From: JBHHXG01 sp046756985
GTDB taxonomy: Bacteria > Pseudomonadota > Zetaproteobacteria > Mariprofundales > Mariprofundaceae
DNA: 8,344 nt
Direction: 5' to 3'
NCBI GenBank assembly: GCA_046756985.1
Contig: JBHHXG010000062.1
Span: forward strand, 1 to 8,344
Shown: positions 1-7,425 of the stretch, one piece after another
How the letters are laid out: each line of letters begins with the position of its first letter
How positions within the stretch are numbered: position 1 is the stretch's first letter
Translations under genes and position numbers: made by a program
The notes under the pieces: generated by a model
Told to the model about the DNA's origin: nothing
The model's database searches: none
Seen by the model: the letters and a program-made list of their open reading frames with translations, nothing else

Positions 1-587
1 TTGCTGATTTCCTCCAGTGGCCAGTTCCACCACTGGCTGGCCAGCAGTTTCTCGATGGCCTTGTCGGATAAACGTTTGCGGATCGGTTTTGCCGGAACAC
101 CGCCGACAATGGTATAGGGTTCGACATCCTTGGTGACAACACTTCCGGCGCCAATAATGGCGCCCGTACCGATGCTGACACCGCCCATGACGGTGCAGTC
201 ATGCCCGATCCATACATCATGCCCAATCAGAACAGGGCCTTTATCAATCACCTCATCAAATAGTGGCTGGAAATCCCTGCCGTGCATGGCGAGTCGCCGG
301 GCGAAGGGGAATGTGCTGAACTGGTCAACAGGATGATGATAGTGAATCAGCCGGAGGTTTTCGCCAATGGAACAGAAATTCCCGATGGACACATGATACA
401 GCCTCGCCGGTGGCATAATGTAGCTGTAACGACCAATGTGGAAGTTTTCACCAGCATGCACACCATAGGGTATCCATGCCCCTTCAAGGATTTCCGCGTC
501 TGCGTGAACCGCGCCATATATCAGGGCATGCGGATATTTGCGGCGCCCCCGGGCACGAAGCCGGCGTCGAACAAGCCATGAATTCAT
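1..587 (-). CDS. CatB-like hexapeptide-repeat acyltransferase (C-terminus cut by window edge)
   Basis: Reading the minus strand from ATG at 587-585 gives an open frame of 195 codons that leaves the window at base 1. After an Arg-rich N-terminus (residues 7-17) come left-handed beta-helix repeats: IGRYSYI (51-57), VSIGNFCSIGENL (67-79) and, near the C-terminus, VLIGHDVWIGHD through IGAGSVV (119-151), then VGGVPAKPIRKR (161-172) and a Trp-rich tail SQWWNWPLEEI (184-194). The insert HHPVDQFSTFPF (84-95) matches the loop carrying the catalytic His in the xenobiotic (CatB/Vat) acetyltransferase family, making H84 or H85 the likely base. Family members move acetyl from acetyl-CoA to a hydroxyl. Placed against a polysaccharide operon, a glycan O-acetyltransferase is more likely than a drug-resistance enzyme, but the substrate is inferred. 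Only a short C-terminal piece should be missing. It is divergent from the flippase gene, and their start codons overlap. Confidence 0.88.
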   Translation of the reverse strand, partial: MNSWLVRRRLRARGRRKYPHALIYGAVHADAEILEGAWIPYGVHAGENFHIGRYSYIMPPARLYHVSIGNFCSIGENLRLIHYHHPVDQFSTFPFARRLAMHGRDFQPLFDEVIDKGPVLIGHDVWIGHDCTVMGGVSIGTGAIIGAGSVVTKDVEPYTIVGGVPAKPIRKRLSDKAIEKLLASQWWNWPLEEIS

Positions 588-590
588 GGC
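575..590. repeat. Perfect 16-bp palindrome holding both divergent start codons
   Basis: GCCATGAATTCATGGC reads the same on both strands. The plus ATG at 578-580 starts the flippase gene and the minus ATG at 587-585 starts the acyltransferase gene, so both proteins begin MNSW and the two coding regions share 10 bp. The flanking bases (A574 and A591) do not continue the symmetry. The site could be an operator, or simply the result of two converging start contexts. The sequence shows symmetry but no function. Confidence 0.75.
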
Positions 591-2008
591 AATATAGTCC
601 CGTGAAAAATACGGCAAGGCAAGTTCTCTTCGGTTCGGCTGCCCTGGCGACGGCACAAGTCGTTGCCAATGCGGCGGCTTTCTTTCTGGCCTGGGCAGTG
701 GCACGAGGCATGGGAGAAGTTGTTTACGGCCAGTTTGCCGCAGCCTATGCCCTGGCGATGTCTGTTGCTGCATTGGCTGATTCCGGGGTGCGCGTCACCC
801 TGATTCGTGAGGTGGCACAACAACCAGGGGCATGGAAGGCCCTGCTCCGAAATGCCATGGTGGTTTCCATTCTGTTGGCCTTTACTGTGGCGGCAGGTTT
901 TTTTCTGCTGGTTGTGATAAAGGAATCTCCACACGCTCAGGGATTGCGCCTCTGGCTTTTACTGTTCGCCTTGCTGTGGACGGGAACGCGTATTCTATTG
1001 GGTGTTCCTGCCGGCCATCAGCGGCTGGTTTCCGTCGCGGTATGGGGTGCGATTGAACGGGTTGGTGGTGCCCTGCTGGTCGCAGCACTTGCTTTTCTGA
1101 CAAATATTAATGTGCTGGGTCTAGCCCAGATGTTATGCACTTGGGAGGCGGGAGTGCTGTTGGCCATCTGGGTATGGGTACATAGCCGCACCCAGATGGC
1201 GGACCCGGACGCTGACCGGCCATTGATTCCCTTTGTGAAGCTGGCCATTCCCTTTGGCATGGCGGCGGCCGTTCAGTCTGTTATGGGGAAATTCGATCTC
1301 ATTATTCTTGGCTTTCAGCAGGCACCCGATTCGGTTGGGCACTATGCTGCAGCCCAGATGCTGGCACTGGCCGTCGTTTTTCTGGGTATGGCGGCCGCCA
1401 ATGCGCTGTTCCCAAGCCTTGCCGGCCTGGCCAAGGAGGAACGTGTTGAACAGGCAAGGGATTTGCTCGAGCCCGCTCTGGGTTTGACGAGTTTGGTGAT
1501 GATTGTTGTAGGCGCCGTGCTGGCATGCATAGCCGGTCCGCTTCTTGGCTGGGTATATGGCGAAGGCTTCTCCCAGGGCCGGCCCTGGTTGATGCTGTTT
1601 GCACTGGCATCGCCGTTTGCTGCCGTGGGTGCGGTAGCCGGATCTGTGATCGGCGCCTGGGGATTCCAGAGCAGGTGGATGAAGCTGCTTCTGCTCCTGT
1701 TCCCGGTGATTGCGGCAGGCTACTGGTTGATGGGCTCATGGCTGGGCATGTGGGGCGTGGCAGTCGTTAATGTGGCGGTTCAGGTTCTGCTTATGGCCGT
1801 TGCCTGGCGCTGGCTGTCCGGTGCGGGCCTTGTATCGGCAGTATGGTTACCGAAACTGCTGTTAATTCAGTGCCTGATTGGTATTTATCTCATTATGGTA
1901 GAGGGGTGGCTGCTGTTTCTTGCGCCATGTCTGGCCATCGGGCTTGTTTTCCTGCTGGGGGTATGCAAGTTGCAATGGACAACTGCCCTTCTCAGGCTGG
2001 CAAGATGA
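578..2008 (+). CDS. Wzx-type oligosaccharide flippase (MOP superfamily)
   Basis: This 476-residue, very hydrophobic protein has about a dozen or more membrane segments along its length, for example residues 16-41, 91-114, 124-143, 163-175, 190-201, 259-280, 300-320, 338-360, 368-388, 391-410 and 425-462. The N-terminal pattern, including ADSGVRVTLIREVA (67-80), and the mid-protein KFDLIILG (238-245) followed by VGHYAAAQML (253-262), fit the polysaccharide biosynthesis flippases that move undecaprenyl-diphosphate-linked repeat units from the cytoplasmic to the periplasmic face of the inner membrane. The length suits the family. I chose ATG 578. The frame is open upstream to 476, but that part is antisense to the conserved acyltransferase. 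GTG 602 (VKNTARQVLFG) is a serious alternative because family members often begin near there, and neither site has a clear Shine-Dalgarno. It ends in an ATGA overlap with the next gene. The substrate cannot be read from sequence. Confidence 0.88.
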   Translation: MNSWQYSPVKNTARQVLFGSAALATAQVVANAAAFFLAWAVARGMGEVVYGQFAAAYALAMSVAALADSGVRVTLIREVAQQPGAWKALLRNAMVVSILLAFTVAAGFFLLVVIKESPHAQGLRLWLLLFALLWTGTRILLGVPAGHQRLVSVAVWGAIERVGGALLVAALAFLTNINVLGLAQMLCTWEAGVLLAIWVWVHSRTQMADPDADRPLIPFVKLAIPFGMAAAVQSVMGKFDLIILGFQQAPDSVGHYAAAQMLALAVVFLGMAAANALFPSLAGLAKEERVEQARDLLEPALGLTSLVMIVVGAVLACIAGPLLGWVYGEGFSQGRPWLMLFALASPFAAVGAVAGSVIGAWGFQSRWMKLLLLLFPVIAAGYWLMGSWLGMWGVAVVNVAVQVLLMAVAWRWLSGAGLVSAVWLPKLLLIQCLIGIYLIMVEGWLLFLAPCLAIGLVFLLGVCKLQWTTALLRLAR

Positions 2009-2973
2009 AGGCTGCTTCCGTATCGGCGGTGATTGTCACCTATCGCTCCCGGCTGCATATTGGTCGATGTGTTCACAGCCTGATCGATGAAGGAATATTG
2101 GAGATCTGGGTGGTTGACAATGCATCTGATGATGACACCGCATCATACGTCTCGGAACATTTTCCAGAGGCGCATCTGATTCAAAATAGTGAAAATATTG
2201 GCTTCGCGGCTGCCAACAATCAGGCACTCCAGCGCATTGCCACCCCTTTTGTTCTGCTTATCAATCCCGATGCATGGCTGGAAAAGGGGTCGTTGCGGCA
2301 TATGCTTACCGAAATTGAACAGCATGATGATGTTGCCGTGGTTGGTCCGAGAATGATTCGCGATGAGCAAATCGAGCCATCCCTGCTGTATGCACCCAGG
2401 ATACGGGATGTATGGTTTTTTCTGCTATCAGGTATGCGGGCCTTCGGCAGCGGCGGGTTTTCGGGCCGGATGGCAGACGGCTATCCCTGGGATGCCGGGG
2501 GCGAGGGCAATCATGTGCGTGGTTCCTGCATGCTGGTGCGCATGCAGGCTGTGCGGGAAGCAGGATTTCTGGATGAGTCTTTTTTTCTGTATTTTGAAGA
2601 AACGGAATGGTGCCTGCGCATGCATAGACATGGTTGGCGCATCATGTTGAACGCCCATGCCATTGCACATCATATCGGCAAGGCAAGTGTCCGGACACAT
2701 GGGACCTTGCCCAGTCTGGAATACATGCGTAGCGCCATTCTGTTCTGGCACAAGGTTTATCCCGCCCCAGCCGCATGGCTTTTGCGGACAACCCTGCTGC
2801 TCATGGCCGTTACCAAATGGCTTATCCTCGGAGTGCTTGACAGAAAGGACACGGATCGGCGCCGATGGCTGGGTGATGTGGTACGTTTGAGCATGGATCC
2901 CTATAGGCTCCCCATCGTCTATTCCCATGCCCGCCGACCACGTTCATGGCCCCGGAGGAGGCAGGATGCCTGA
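2005..2973 (+). CDS. Family 2 glycosyltransferase, WbbL/rhamnosyltransferase-like
   Basis: The 322-residue product begins with the GT-A entry strand VSAVIVTYRS (6-15). It then shows VVDNASDD (36-43, nucleotide-sugar binding), NIGFAAANNQAL (64-75), the DXD-like INPDAW (86-91), and the acceptor-side motif RGSCMLVRMQAV (172-183) with FLDESFFLYFEETEW (188-202), which carries the candidate catalytic acidic residues. This order is that of the COG1216/WbbL group, cytoplasmic enzymes that add a sugar (often rhamnose) to a lipid-linked glycan. A hydrophobic stretch at 257-278 and a basic tail (309-320) may hold it to the inner membrane. The ATG at 2005 overlaps the flippase stop as ATGA. The frame is open upstream to 1843, but that part is an out-of-frame reading of the flippase. 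Donor and acceptor are unknown. Confidence 0.88.
   Translation: MKAASVSAVIVTYRSRLHIGRCVHSLIDEGILEIWVVDNASDDDTASYVSEHFPEAHLIQNSENIGFAAANNQALQRIATPFVLLINPDAWLEKGSLRHMLTEIEQHDDVAVVGPRMIRDEQIEPSLLYAPRIRDVWFFLLSGMRAFGSGGFSGRMADGYPWDAGGEGNHVRGSCMLVRMQAVREAGFLDESFFLYFEETEWCLRMHRHGWRIMLNAHAIAHHIGKASVRTHGTLPSLEYMRSAILFWHKVYPAPAAWLLRTTLLLMAVTKWLILGVLDRKDTDRRRWLGDVVRLSMDPYRLPIVYSHARRPRSWPRRRQDA
2954..2958 (+). promoter_or_regulatory. Shine-Dalgarno site fixing the sulfotransferase start
   Basis: GGAGG lies 7 nt before ATG 2966, inside the end of the preceding glycosyltransferase gene. It supports ATG 2966 over the in-frame upstream ATG at 2927. Confidence 0.7.
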
Positions 2974-3805
2974 GCCGGTGATTATAATCGGCATGCATCG
3001 CTCCGGCACGGCAACGCTGACGCGGCTGCTCGAGCATCTGGGTGTCTTCATGGGTCACGACCAGGATCCCAATGCCGAAGCCCGCTTTTTCCTGAATCTG
3101 AACCGTCAGATGTTTGCATGGTGTGGCGCGCGCTGGGATTACCCTGACGGAGTCAGAAAAGTGCTATCCGACGAGGCCTTGCGTGACAGGCTGGCACAGT
3201 GGCTGGATGATGCCCTGTCCGCACCGGCTTCGCGCCTCTATCTCGGTCGCTGGGGCTGGCTCCGCTACCGTGACCCGCGTGCATTGTCACGGGTATGGGG
3301 ATGGAAAGACCCTCGTAATACGTTCACGCTGCCGGTATGGCTGCGGCTTTTTCCGGAAGCGAAAGTGGTTCATATCCATCGCCATGGGGTGGATGTCGCT
3401 GTGTCCCTGCAGGCACGGGAAAGAAGACTGCGGCAGGAAACAGTCGCGAACTTTCCCGCCGGTGACTGGCGTCTGACATCGCCTTTGTGCATGGATATGC
3501 ACTACGGATTCCGGCTCTGGGAGCAGTATATAGAAGAGGCGGCAGCAGTGCGCAAGAGGGTGGCGCCGCAGCATTGGCTGGAAATCGGTTATGAGGCCAT
3601 GCTGGAAAGGCCACATGCTGCGGCTGCACAGCTTGCCGGATGGCTGGGAAGGGAAGTCACACAAGCGGCGAATGACTGGGCCGGTCGCCTTCATGGCGAG
3701 CGTGCGTTTGCCTTTCGCCGGGACGCTGGTCTGCAGGCCTTTGCCAGACAGGTCGCCGATTCATCATGTCTGCAGCGATATGGCTATGGGGAAAACCGTT
3801 CATGA
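2966..3805 (+). CDS. PAPS-dependent sulfotransferase family protein
   Basis: The 279-residue protein starts with VIIIGMHRSGTATLTRLLEH (5-24), the P-loop-like 5'-phosphosulfate-binding motif of sulfotransferases. Next comes WGWKDPRNTF (111-120), then the 3'-phosphate-binding segment VVHIHRHGVDVAVSL (134-148), in which R139 and S147 sit at the usual binding positions. WLEIGYEAMLERP (204-216) is the helix-entry motif common to the family. Such enzymes move sulfate from PAPS to a hydroxyl or amine. Among glycosyltransferases the likely acceptor is a sugar of the repeat unit or its lipid-linked precursor, in the cytoplasm. There is no signal peptide or membrane segment. The start is set by GGAGG 7 nt upstream and overlaps the previous gene by 8 bp. 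Members of this superfamily sometimes act on lipids or small molecules, so the glycan target is an inference from context. Confidence 0.85.
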   Translation: MPEPVIIIGMHRSGTATLTRLLEHLGVFMGHDQDPNAEARFFLNLNRQMFAWCGARWDYPDGVRKVLSDEALRDRLAQWLDDALSAPASRLYLGRWGWLRYRDPRALSRVWGWKDPRNTFTLPVWLRLFPEAKVVHIHRHGVDVAVSLQARERRLRQETVANFPAGDWRLTSPLCMDMHYGFRLWEQYIEEAAAVRKRVAPQHWLEIGYEAMLERPHAAAAQLAGWLGREVTQAANDWAGRLHGERAFAFRRDAGLQAFARQVADSSCLQRYGYGENRS

Positions 3806-4434
3806 ATTCCAGGCCGAGCCATCGTTATACAGGAAACCGACCGGATCTCCGTGACTGGATGAAACGCTTTCCGGAGGGCTATCTGGAAATAGGTTGCGGT
3901 AGCGGTGGTATGCTCGCCATGCTGAAGCAGCAAGGATGTGTAAAGGGCCGATGCGTTGGCGTGGAAACAGATCCCGATGCGGCCCGGGAGGCCGGGCAGG
4001 TATTTGATGTCGTATATAACGAGTCCGTGGAGAAGGTTCTGACAAAATTACCCATGGTAGGTTGTCTGGTGTTGGCGGATGTGCTGGAACACATGGAAGA
4101 TCCGTGGGGTGTGCTTGGCAAGCTGGCCGCAAAACTTACGCCTGATGGCGTTGTGTATGCTTCTGTTCCGAACGTGGCTTATTATGAGGTTTCCTGGCCT
4201 TTGTTCTGGAAGGGCGAGTTTTCCTATGCCGATACGGGAATTCTGGACCGCACGCATCTGAGGTTTTTTGGTAAAGCCGGCATATGCTCCCTGTTTGTAC
4301 AGGCGGGATTGCGTATCGAACGGATCGAAGGAGCTATGGGGAAGAAAACCCGGCTTTTCAACCGAATTACACTGGGGCGTTTCGAACATTTATTGGTCGG
4401 CCAGTATTTCATTGAGGCGGTACGTGTCAAATGA
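3802..4434 (+). CDS. Class I SAM-dependent methyltransferase (Methyltransf_23 type)
   Basis: This is a compact 210-residue Rossmann methyltransferase. Motif I is LEIGCGSGG (28-36). E55 in VGVETD (52-57) should bind the SAM ribose. LADVLEHMEDP (91-101) and VVYASVPNV (117-125) are the following core strands. GILDRTHLRFF (146-156) is the signature loop seen in family members from polysaccharide loci. It lacks an added N-terminal domain and is a little short for the family. The likely role is cytoplasmic O-methylation of a sugar or nucleotide-sugar, perhaps a chain-capping modification. The acceptor cannot be told. It starts at ATG 3802 in an ATGA overlap with the sulfotransferase stop, with GGGGA (3788-3792) 9 nt upstream as a fair ribosome site, and ends in an ATGA overlap with the next glycosyltransferase. 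Confidence 0.85.
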   Translation: MNSRPSHRYTGNRPDLRDWMKRFPEGYLEIGCGSGGMLAMLKQQGCVKGRCVGVETDPDAAREAGQVFDVVYNESVEKVLTKLPMVGCLVLADVLEHMEDPWGVLGKLAAKLTPDGVVYASVPNVAYYEVSWPLFWKGEFSYADTGILDRTHLRFFGKAGICSLFVQAGLRIERIEGAMGKKTRLFNRITLGRFEHLLVGQYFIEAVRVK

Positions 4435-5405
4435 ACCTTTCGATTGTGATTCCGACCTGGAACGCATGGGATCTTCTGGAACCCACCCTGAAGGCATTGC
4501 AATCGGCTCTGGCGCCGCTTGCAGCCTCGTTCGAAGTGCTGGTTGTCGATGACGGGGGGTCGGATGAAACGGCACAGAAAGTCCGTGAGCGATATCCTGA
4601 GGTGCGGCTGATTCGGCGTTCCGAGAATGGCGGCTTTTCCGCAGCCTGTAACACCGGCATCCGCCGGGCGCGTGGTGAATGGGTGTTGCTGCTGAACAAT
4701 GATATGCGTCCAGAGCCTTCAGCGCTGGCGGATTTGATGACCTTTGCTGACACCTTGCCGGCCGATGTTTTTGCCGTTCGCCCCCGTATCGTTCGAGGTG
4801 TTTTGTTATCCGATGAAGATTATCGGCATATGGCCATGCAGCCCCGGCTTCGCTTTGGCATGTTACGTCTGCAGCTGGTTTGTATGCATGAGGAAACAAG
4901 CCACAAAAAGGCATTTCCGGTGTGTTCCGGAGGTGCGGGTCTTTTCCGCAGAAAAATGCTGGAGGAGTTGCACGGGCTGGATGAAATCTACAGCCCTTAT
5001 TACTGGGAAGATGTTGATTTGAGCTGGCGGGCCTTGTCCCGTGGCTGGTATATCCTTTATGCGCCCGAGGCCGTATTTGTCCATGAACAGGAAGGCAGTA
5101 TCAAGCGCAGCCAGTCGCCTGCACGAGTACGGCGAATTGCGCAGCGTAATGCCTATCTGTTCCACTGGCTGAATCTGCAAGACTGGCGCTGGCTGATTGC
5201 ACATGCTGCTTATATGCCTCTGCATTTGCTGGCAGCACTGTTGCGTGGCCATGGCTGGCATCTCAGGGGCTGGCTGGATGCCTTGCTGTACTGGCGCGAA
5301 GTCAGGCATGGCCGCCGGGCGCGACAACTGACAAGACGGCAGAGCGATCGTGATATTCAGGGCCATTATGTCTGGGGTCATGTCGTCAGGGTGTGGCAGC
5401 GTTGA
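4431..5405 (+). CDS. Family 2 glycosyltransferase (second copy of the class)
   Basis: The 324-residue protein opens directly with LSIVIPTWNA (3-12). It continues with VLVVDDGGSDET (36-47), NGGFSAACNTGI (66-77), the metal and sugar-phosphate site LLNNDMRPEP (87-96), SGGAGLFRRKML (166-177) and YYWEDVDLSWR (190-200), which holds the conserved E-D-x-D. This is the same COG1216-type layout as the enzyme at 2005-2973, but the two share only motifs and are not a recent duplicate. A moderately hydrophobic stretch near 254-273 and a long basic C-terminus suggest peripheral attachment to the inner membrane. It would add one sugar of the repeat unit, with unknown donor. ATG 4431 overlaps the methyltransferase stop as ATGA. 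Only a weak GAGG (4414-4417) is seen upstream, so re-initiation by coupled ribosomes is likely. Confidence 0.88.
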   Translation: MNLSIVIPTWNAWDLLEPTLKALQSALAPLAASFEVLVVDDGGSDETAQKVRERYPEVRLIRRSENGGFSAACNTGIRRARGEWVLLLNNDMRPEPSALADLMTFADTLPADVFAVRPRIVRGVLLSDEDYRHMAMQPRLRFGMLRLQLVCMHEETSHKKAFPVCSGGAGLFRRKMLEELHGLDEIYSPYYWEDVDLSWRALSRGWYILYAPEAVFVHEQEGSIKRSQSPARVRRIAQRNAYLFHWLNLQDWRWLIAHAAYMPLHLLAALLRGHGWHLRGWLDALLYWREVRHGRRARQLTRRQSDRDIQGHYVWGHVVRVWQR

Positions 5406-6355
5406 ATGTTTCTGTTCTGATATGTACGCGCGAACGGCGCAAGATGCTGGATGCTTTGCTGGCAGATTTGCGAGATCAGGATTATCAGGGTGAGATACAG
5501 ATCGTTGTTGTTGAAGAGACGGATGATCCGCGCTCGCCTGAAAGCGTGGATTATGTGCCGCATCCGGTTCGTGACCTCGGTATTGCGCATGCGCGTAATC
5601 TGGCGCTGAAACATGCCAGACATGAGATTGTGGTGTTTGTGGACGATGACTGTCGCGTAGCGTCGGACTGGTTGCAAAAGTTGCTATTGCCATTGGATGA
5701 TCCGGATGTGCTGGGTGTGCAGGGTGGAGTCACTGTGCCGGAAGGGACAAATGCCATCGGCTGGGCCGAAAGCCTGCTGGGTTTTCCCGGTGGGGGAATT
5801 GCACGCATCCATCACGCAGGCAACAAGGCACGGGACACAGTTGAGGTATCTACCCTGAATGCCGCCTATCGCAGGCAGGCTGTGCTGGATGCTGGCGGCT
5901 TCGACGAGGATGCCCGTCTGGGCGGAGAGGATTACCTGCTGGCCAAGAAGGTGGCGGCGCGCGGGCGGTTGCTGTTTGTTCCCGAAGCGATAGTCCGGCA
6001 TGCGGCGCGCGGAAACCTAGCTGCAATCTGGCGCTGGTTTGTCCGGCGCGGCATGGCCGAAGCCGGCCTGTGGCGTGGCGGGCTTGCGCCTGCGGGTTAT
6101 GGCCTGTTCCTGCTGCGTTCCTCGCTTTTTCTGAAGCTGGTCATATTGCTCGTGGGCACGCCATGGCTGGGCTGGTGGCTGCCGTTGCTTCTGCCCGTTG
6201 CCGTGACGGCTACGACATGGGGGCGCCTGCGATGGATATGGGGTGATGCGGCCATTCCCAGACAGGCGTTCTGGGTTGCTCCGCTGGTGCGGTTGACAAT
6301 GGATATCGCGGCGGATTTTGGACGTATCCGCGCCATGTCGGGCAGGGTGCGTTGA
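5393..6355 (+). CDS. Family 2 glycosyltransferase with hydrophobic C-terminal region
   Basis: Counted from GTG 5393, the 320-residue protein shows VSVLICTRERR (6-16), a variant second motif VVVEETDD (38-45), GIAHARNLAL (63-72), the DXD site VFVDDDC (81-87), STLNAAYRR (153-161) and GGFDEDARLGGEDYLL (168-183), which contains the acceptor-base ED. Residues 234-276 are strongly hydrophobic and probably form one or two membrane segments, followed by a basic amphipathic tail, so the enzyme should be membrane-bound with a cytoplasmic catalytic domain. The start is uncertain. No ATG is in frame. GTG 5393 overlaps the preceding gene by 13 bp. TTG 5402 gives a 4-bp TTGA overlap like the other junctions and lies 10 nt after AGGG (5388-5391). 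Either way the catalytic fold is complete. Sugar specificity is unknown. Confidence 0.85.
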   Translation: MAALNVSVLICTRERRKMLDALLADLRDQDYQGEIQIVVVEETDDPRSPESVDYVPHPVRDLGIAHARNLALKHARHEIVVFVDDDCRVASDWLQKLLLPLDDPDVLGVQGGVTVPEGTNAIGWAESLLGFPGGGIARIHHAGNKARDTVEVSTLNAAYRRQAVLDAGGFDEDARLGGEDYLLAKKVAARGRLLFVPEAIVRHAARGNLAAIWRWFVRRGMAEAGLWRGGLAPAGYGLFLLRSSLFLKLVILLVGTPWLGWWLPLLLPVAVTATTWGRLRWIWGDAAIPRQAFWVAPLVRLTMDIAADFGRIRAMSGRVR

Positions 6356-7425
6356 TGCGCGTGGCCTATGTTTCGTCTCATGCGGGTTTCGTGGGCGGCG
6401 GCGAGTATTCTCTGTTCGATCTGATGACGCATCTACCGGCGGATGTGGAGCCCGTGCTGCTGGTACCGTCGGCGGGGGCGCTGAGTTCCGCTGCGGAGCA
6501 GGAAGGCATTGAATGGCATGCAGTGGCGATGCCGCCGATCGGCGTAGCGTCCTTGCCGGCATTGTGGCGCTGGCGGAGGCTGATCAGGGACATCCGCCCC
6601 GATATCCTGCACGCCAATAATTCCCGCGCCGCCTTTTATGCCGGCCTGACCGGCAAGATAATGCAGATACCCGTATTGTTTCATTGCCGGGTCAACCGAC
6701 CCGATCCATGGATGGATGGCATGTTGGTAAGGTTGGTGCGCGGCGTGATTGTGAACAGCCATGCCACGGCACGGCGTTTTGAGCCTTGGCCGGACCTGTC
6801 GGCGCGGGTTGTGCACAACGGGGTGGATTTACCCGTCGGAGAAAAAGGTGCAATGGGCAGTCATCCTTTCGGGGCGGAGCATATCCTGCTGGTGGTGGCT
6901 CGCATTTCCCGTTGGAAGCGGCATGACATTGCCTTGGATGTGTTTGAGCGGCTCTCGGATCGTTTTCCCGGTCTGCATCTACTCTGTATCGGGGGCAAGG
7001 ATGAGTCGGAGTGGTGGGAGGAGATGCAGAAGCGGACACGGGTTTCGGGAAAGGAGGATTGCATTCACTGGCTTGGCGAGGTGGAACGGAGCGAAATGGG
7101 GAAATGGTATGCATCTGCAGATGTTTTGCTGCTGCCCTCGGATGACGAACCATTTGGCCGCGTGCTGGTGGAGGGCATGGCCATGGGTGTGCCGGTTGTG
7201 GCGTTCAATGCGGGTGGAGTGTCTGAAGTGATACGTCACGAACACGAAGGGTTACTTGTATCCCCCGGCGATGTGGAAAGCATGACGGCTGCTGTGGCCA
7301 GATTGCTGGATGATGAAGCACTGTGTGTATCAATGGGCAAGGCCGGACGAAAAAGGGCGCGGCTTTTTTCCGTACAGGAGCATATTTCGCGAATTTGCGG
7401 TATTTATGAGGAAGTCCGGGCATGA
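6355..7425 (+). CDS. Family 4 glycosyltransferase (GT-B fold)
   Basis: The 356-residue protein has a GT-B layout. The N-terminal domain begins MRVAYVSSHAGFVGGGEYSL (1-20), with the glycine-rich acceptor loop, and later has IVNSHATARRF (132-142) and VVHNGVDLP (152-160). The C-terminal donor domain has VVARISRWKRHD (180-191), where R and K are expected to contact the donor phosphates. It also has LLLPSDDEPFGRVLVEG (258-274), whose E265 and E273 form the E-x7-E motif of retaining GT4 enzymes, and then VPVVAFNAGGVSEVI (279-293). The length is typical. It probably transfers a sugar from a nucleotide donor to the lipid-linked glycan with retention of configuration. Donor and acceptor are unknown. 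The start at ATG 6355 shares one base with the previous stop (TGATG), with AGGG (6344-6347) 7 nt upstream. The in-frame TTG at 6352 is a less likely start. Confidence 0.9.
   Translation: MRVAYVSSHAGFVGGGEYSLFDLMTHLPADVEPVLLVPSAGALSSAAEQEGIEWHAVAMPPIGVASLPALWRWRRLIRDIRPDILHANNSRAAFYAGLTGKIMQIPVLFHCRVNRPDPWMDGMLVRLVRGVIVNSHATARRFEPWPDLSARVVHNGVDLPVGEKGAMGSHPFGAEHILLVVARISRWKRHDIALDVFERLSDRFPGLHLLCIGGKDESEWWEEMQKRTRVSGKEDCIHWLGEVERSEMGKWYASADVLLLPSDDEPFGRVLVEGMAMGVPVVAFNAGGVSEVIRHEHEGLLVSPGDVESMTAAVARLLDDEALCVSMGKAGRKRARLFSVQEHISRICGIYEEVRA
7408..7414 (+). promoter_or_regulatory. Shine-Dalgarno site for the zinc-ribbon methyltransferase
   Basis: GAGGAAG ends 7 nt before ATG 7422, within the last codons of the GT4 gene. 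It favours ATG 7422 over the in-frame ATG 7428 two codons later. Confidence 0.55.

Noticed and set aside
476..577. Upstream in-frame extension of the flippase gene
   Set aside because: The 34 added residues are hydrophilic and Gly/Pro/Arg-rich, unlike flippase N-termini, and are antisense to the conserved acyltransferase frame.
591..640. Possible minus-strand sigma70-like promoter (TATATT at 596-591 with TTGCCG upstream)
   Set aside because: The spacing is only 15 bp, and the predicted transcript start would fall at or after the acyltransferase start codon, so it does not fit the chosen start.
1630..1640. GCGGTAGC, resembling the core of the ops/JUMPstart element of RfaH-controlled polysaccharide operons
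   Set aside because: It lies in the middle of the flippase coding region rather than in a leader, has no accompanying JUMPstart sequence, and an 8-base match is expected by chance at this composition.
2005..5405. The GT2 genes at 2005 and 4431 as a recent tandem duplication
   Set aside because: They share only family motifs. The intervening sequence, loop lengths and C-termini differ throughout.
4863..5693. Minus-strand open frame of 276 codons opposite the second and third GT2 genes
   Set aside because: Its translation is rich in Pro, His, Gln and Ser with no recognisable motifs, and it is antisense to two genes with complete GT2 motifs. It is a shadow of their codon use.
6017..6562. Minus-strand open frame of 181 codons opposite the GT2/GT4 junction
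   Set aside because: It has an Arg/Pro/His-rich low-complexity composition and no domain, and is fully antisense to conserved coding sequence.
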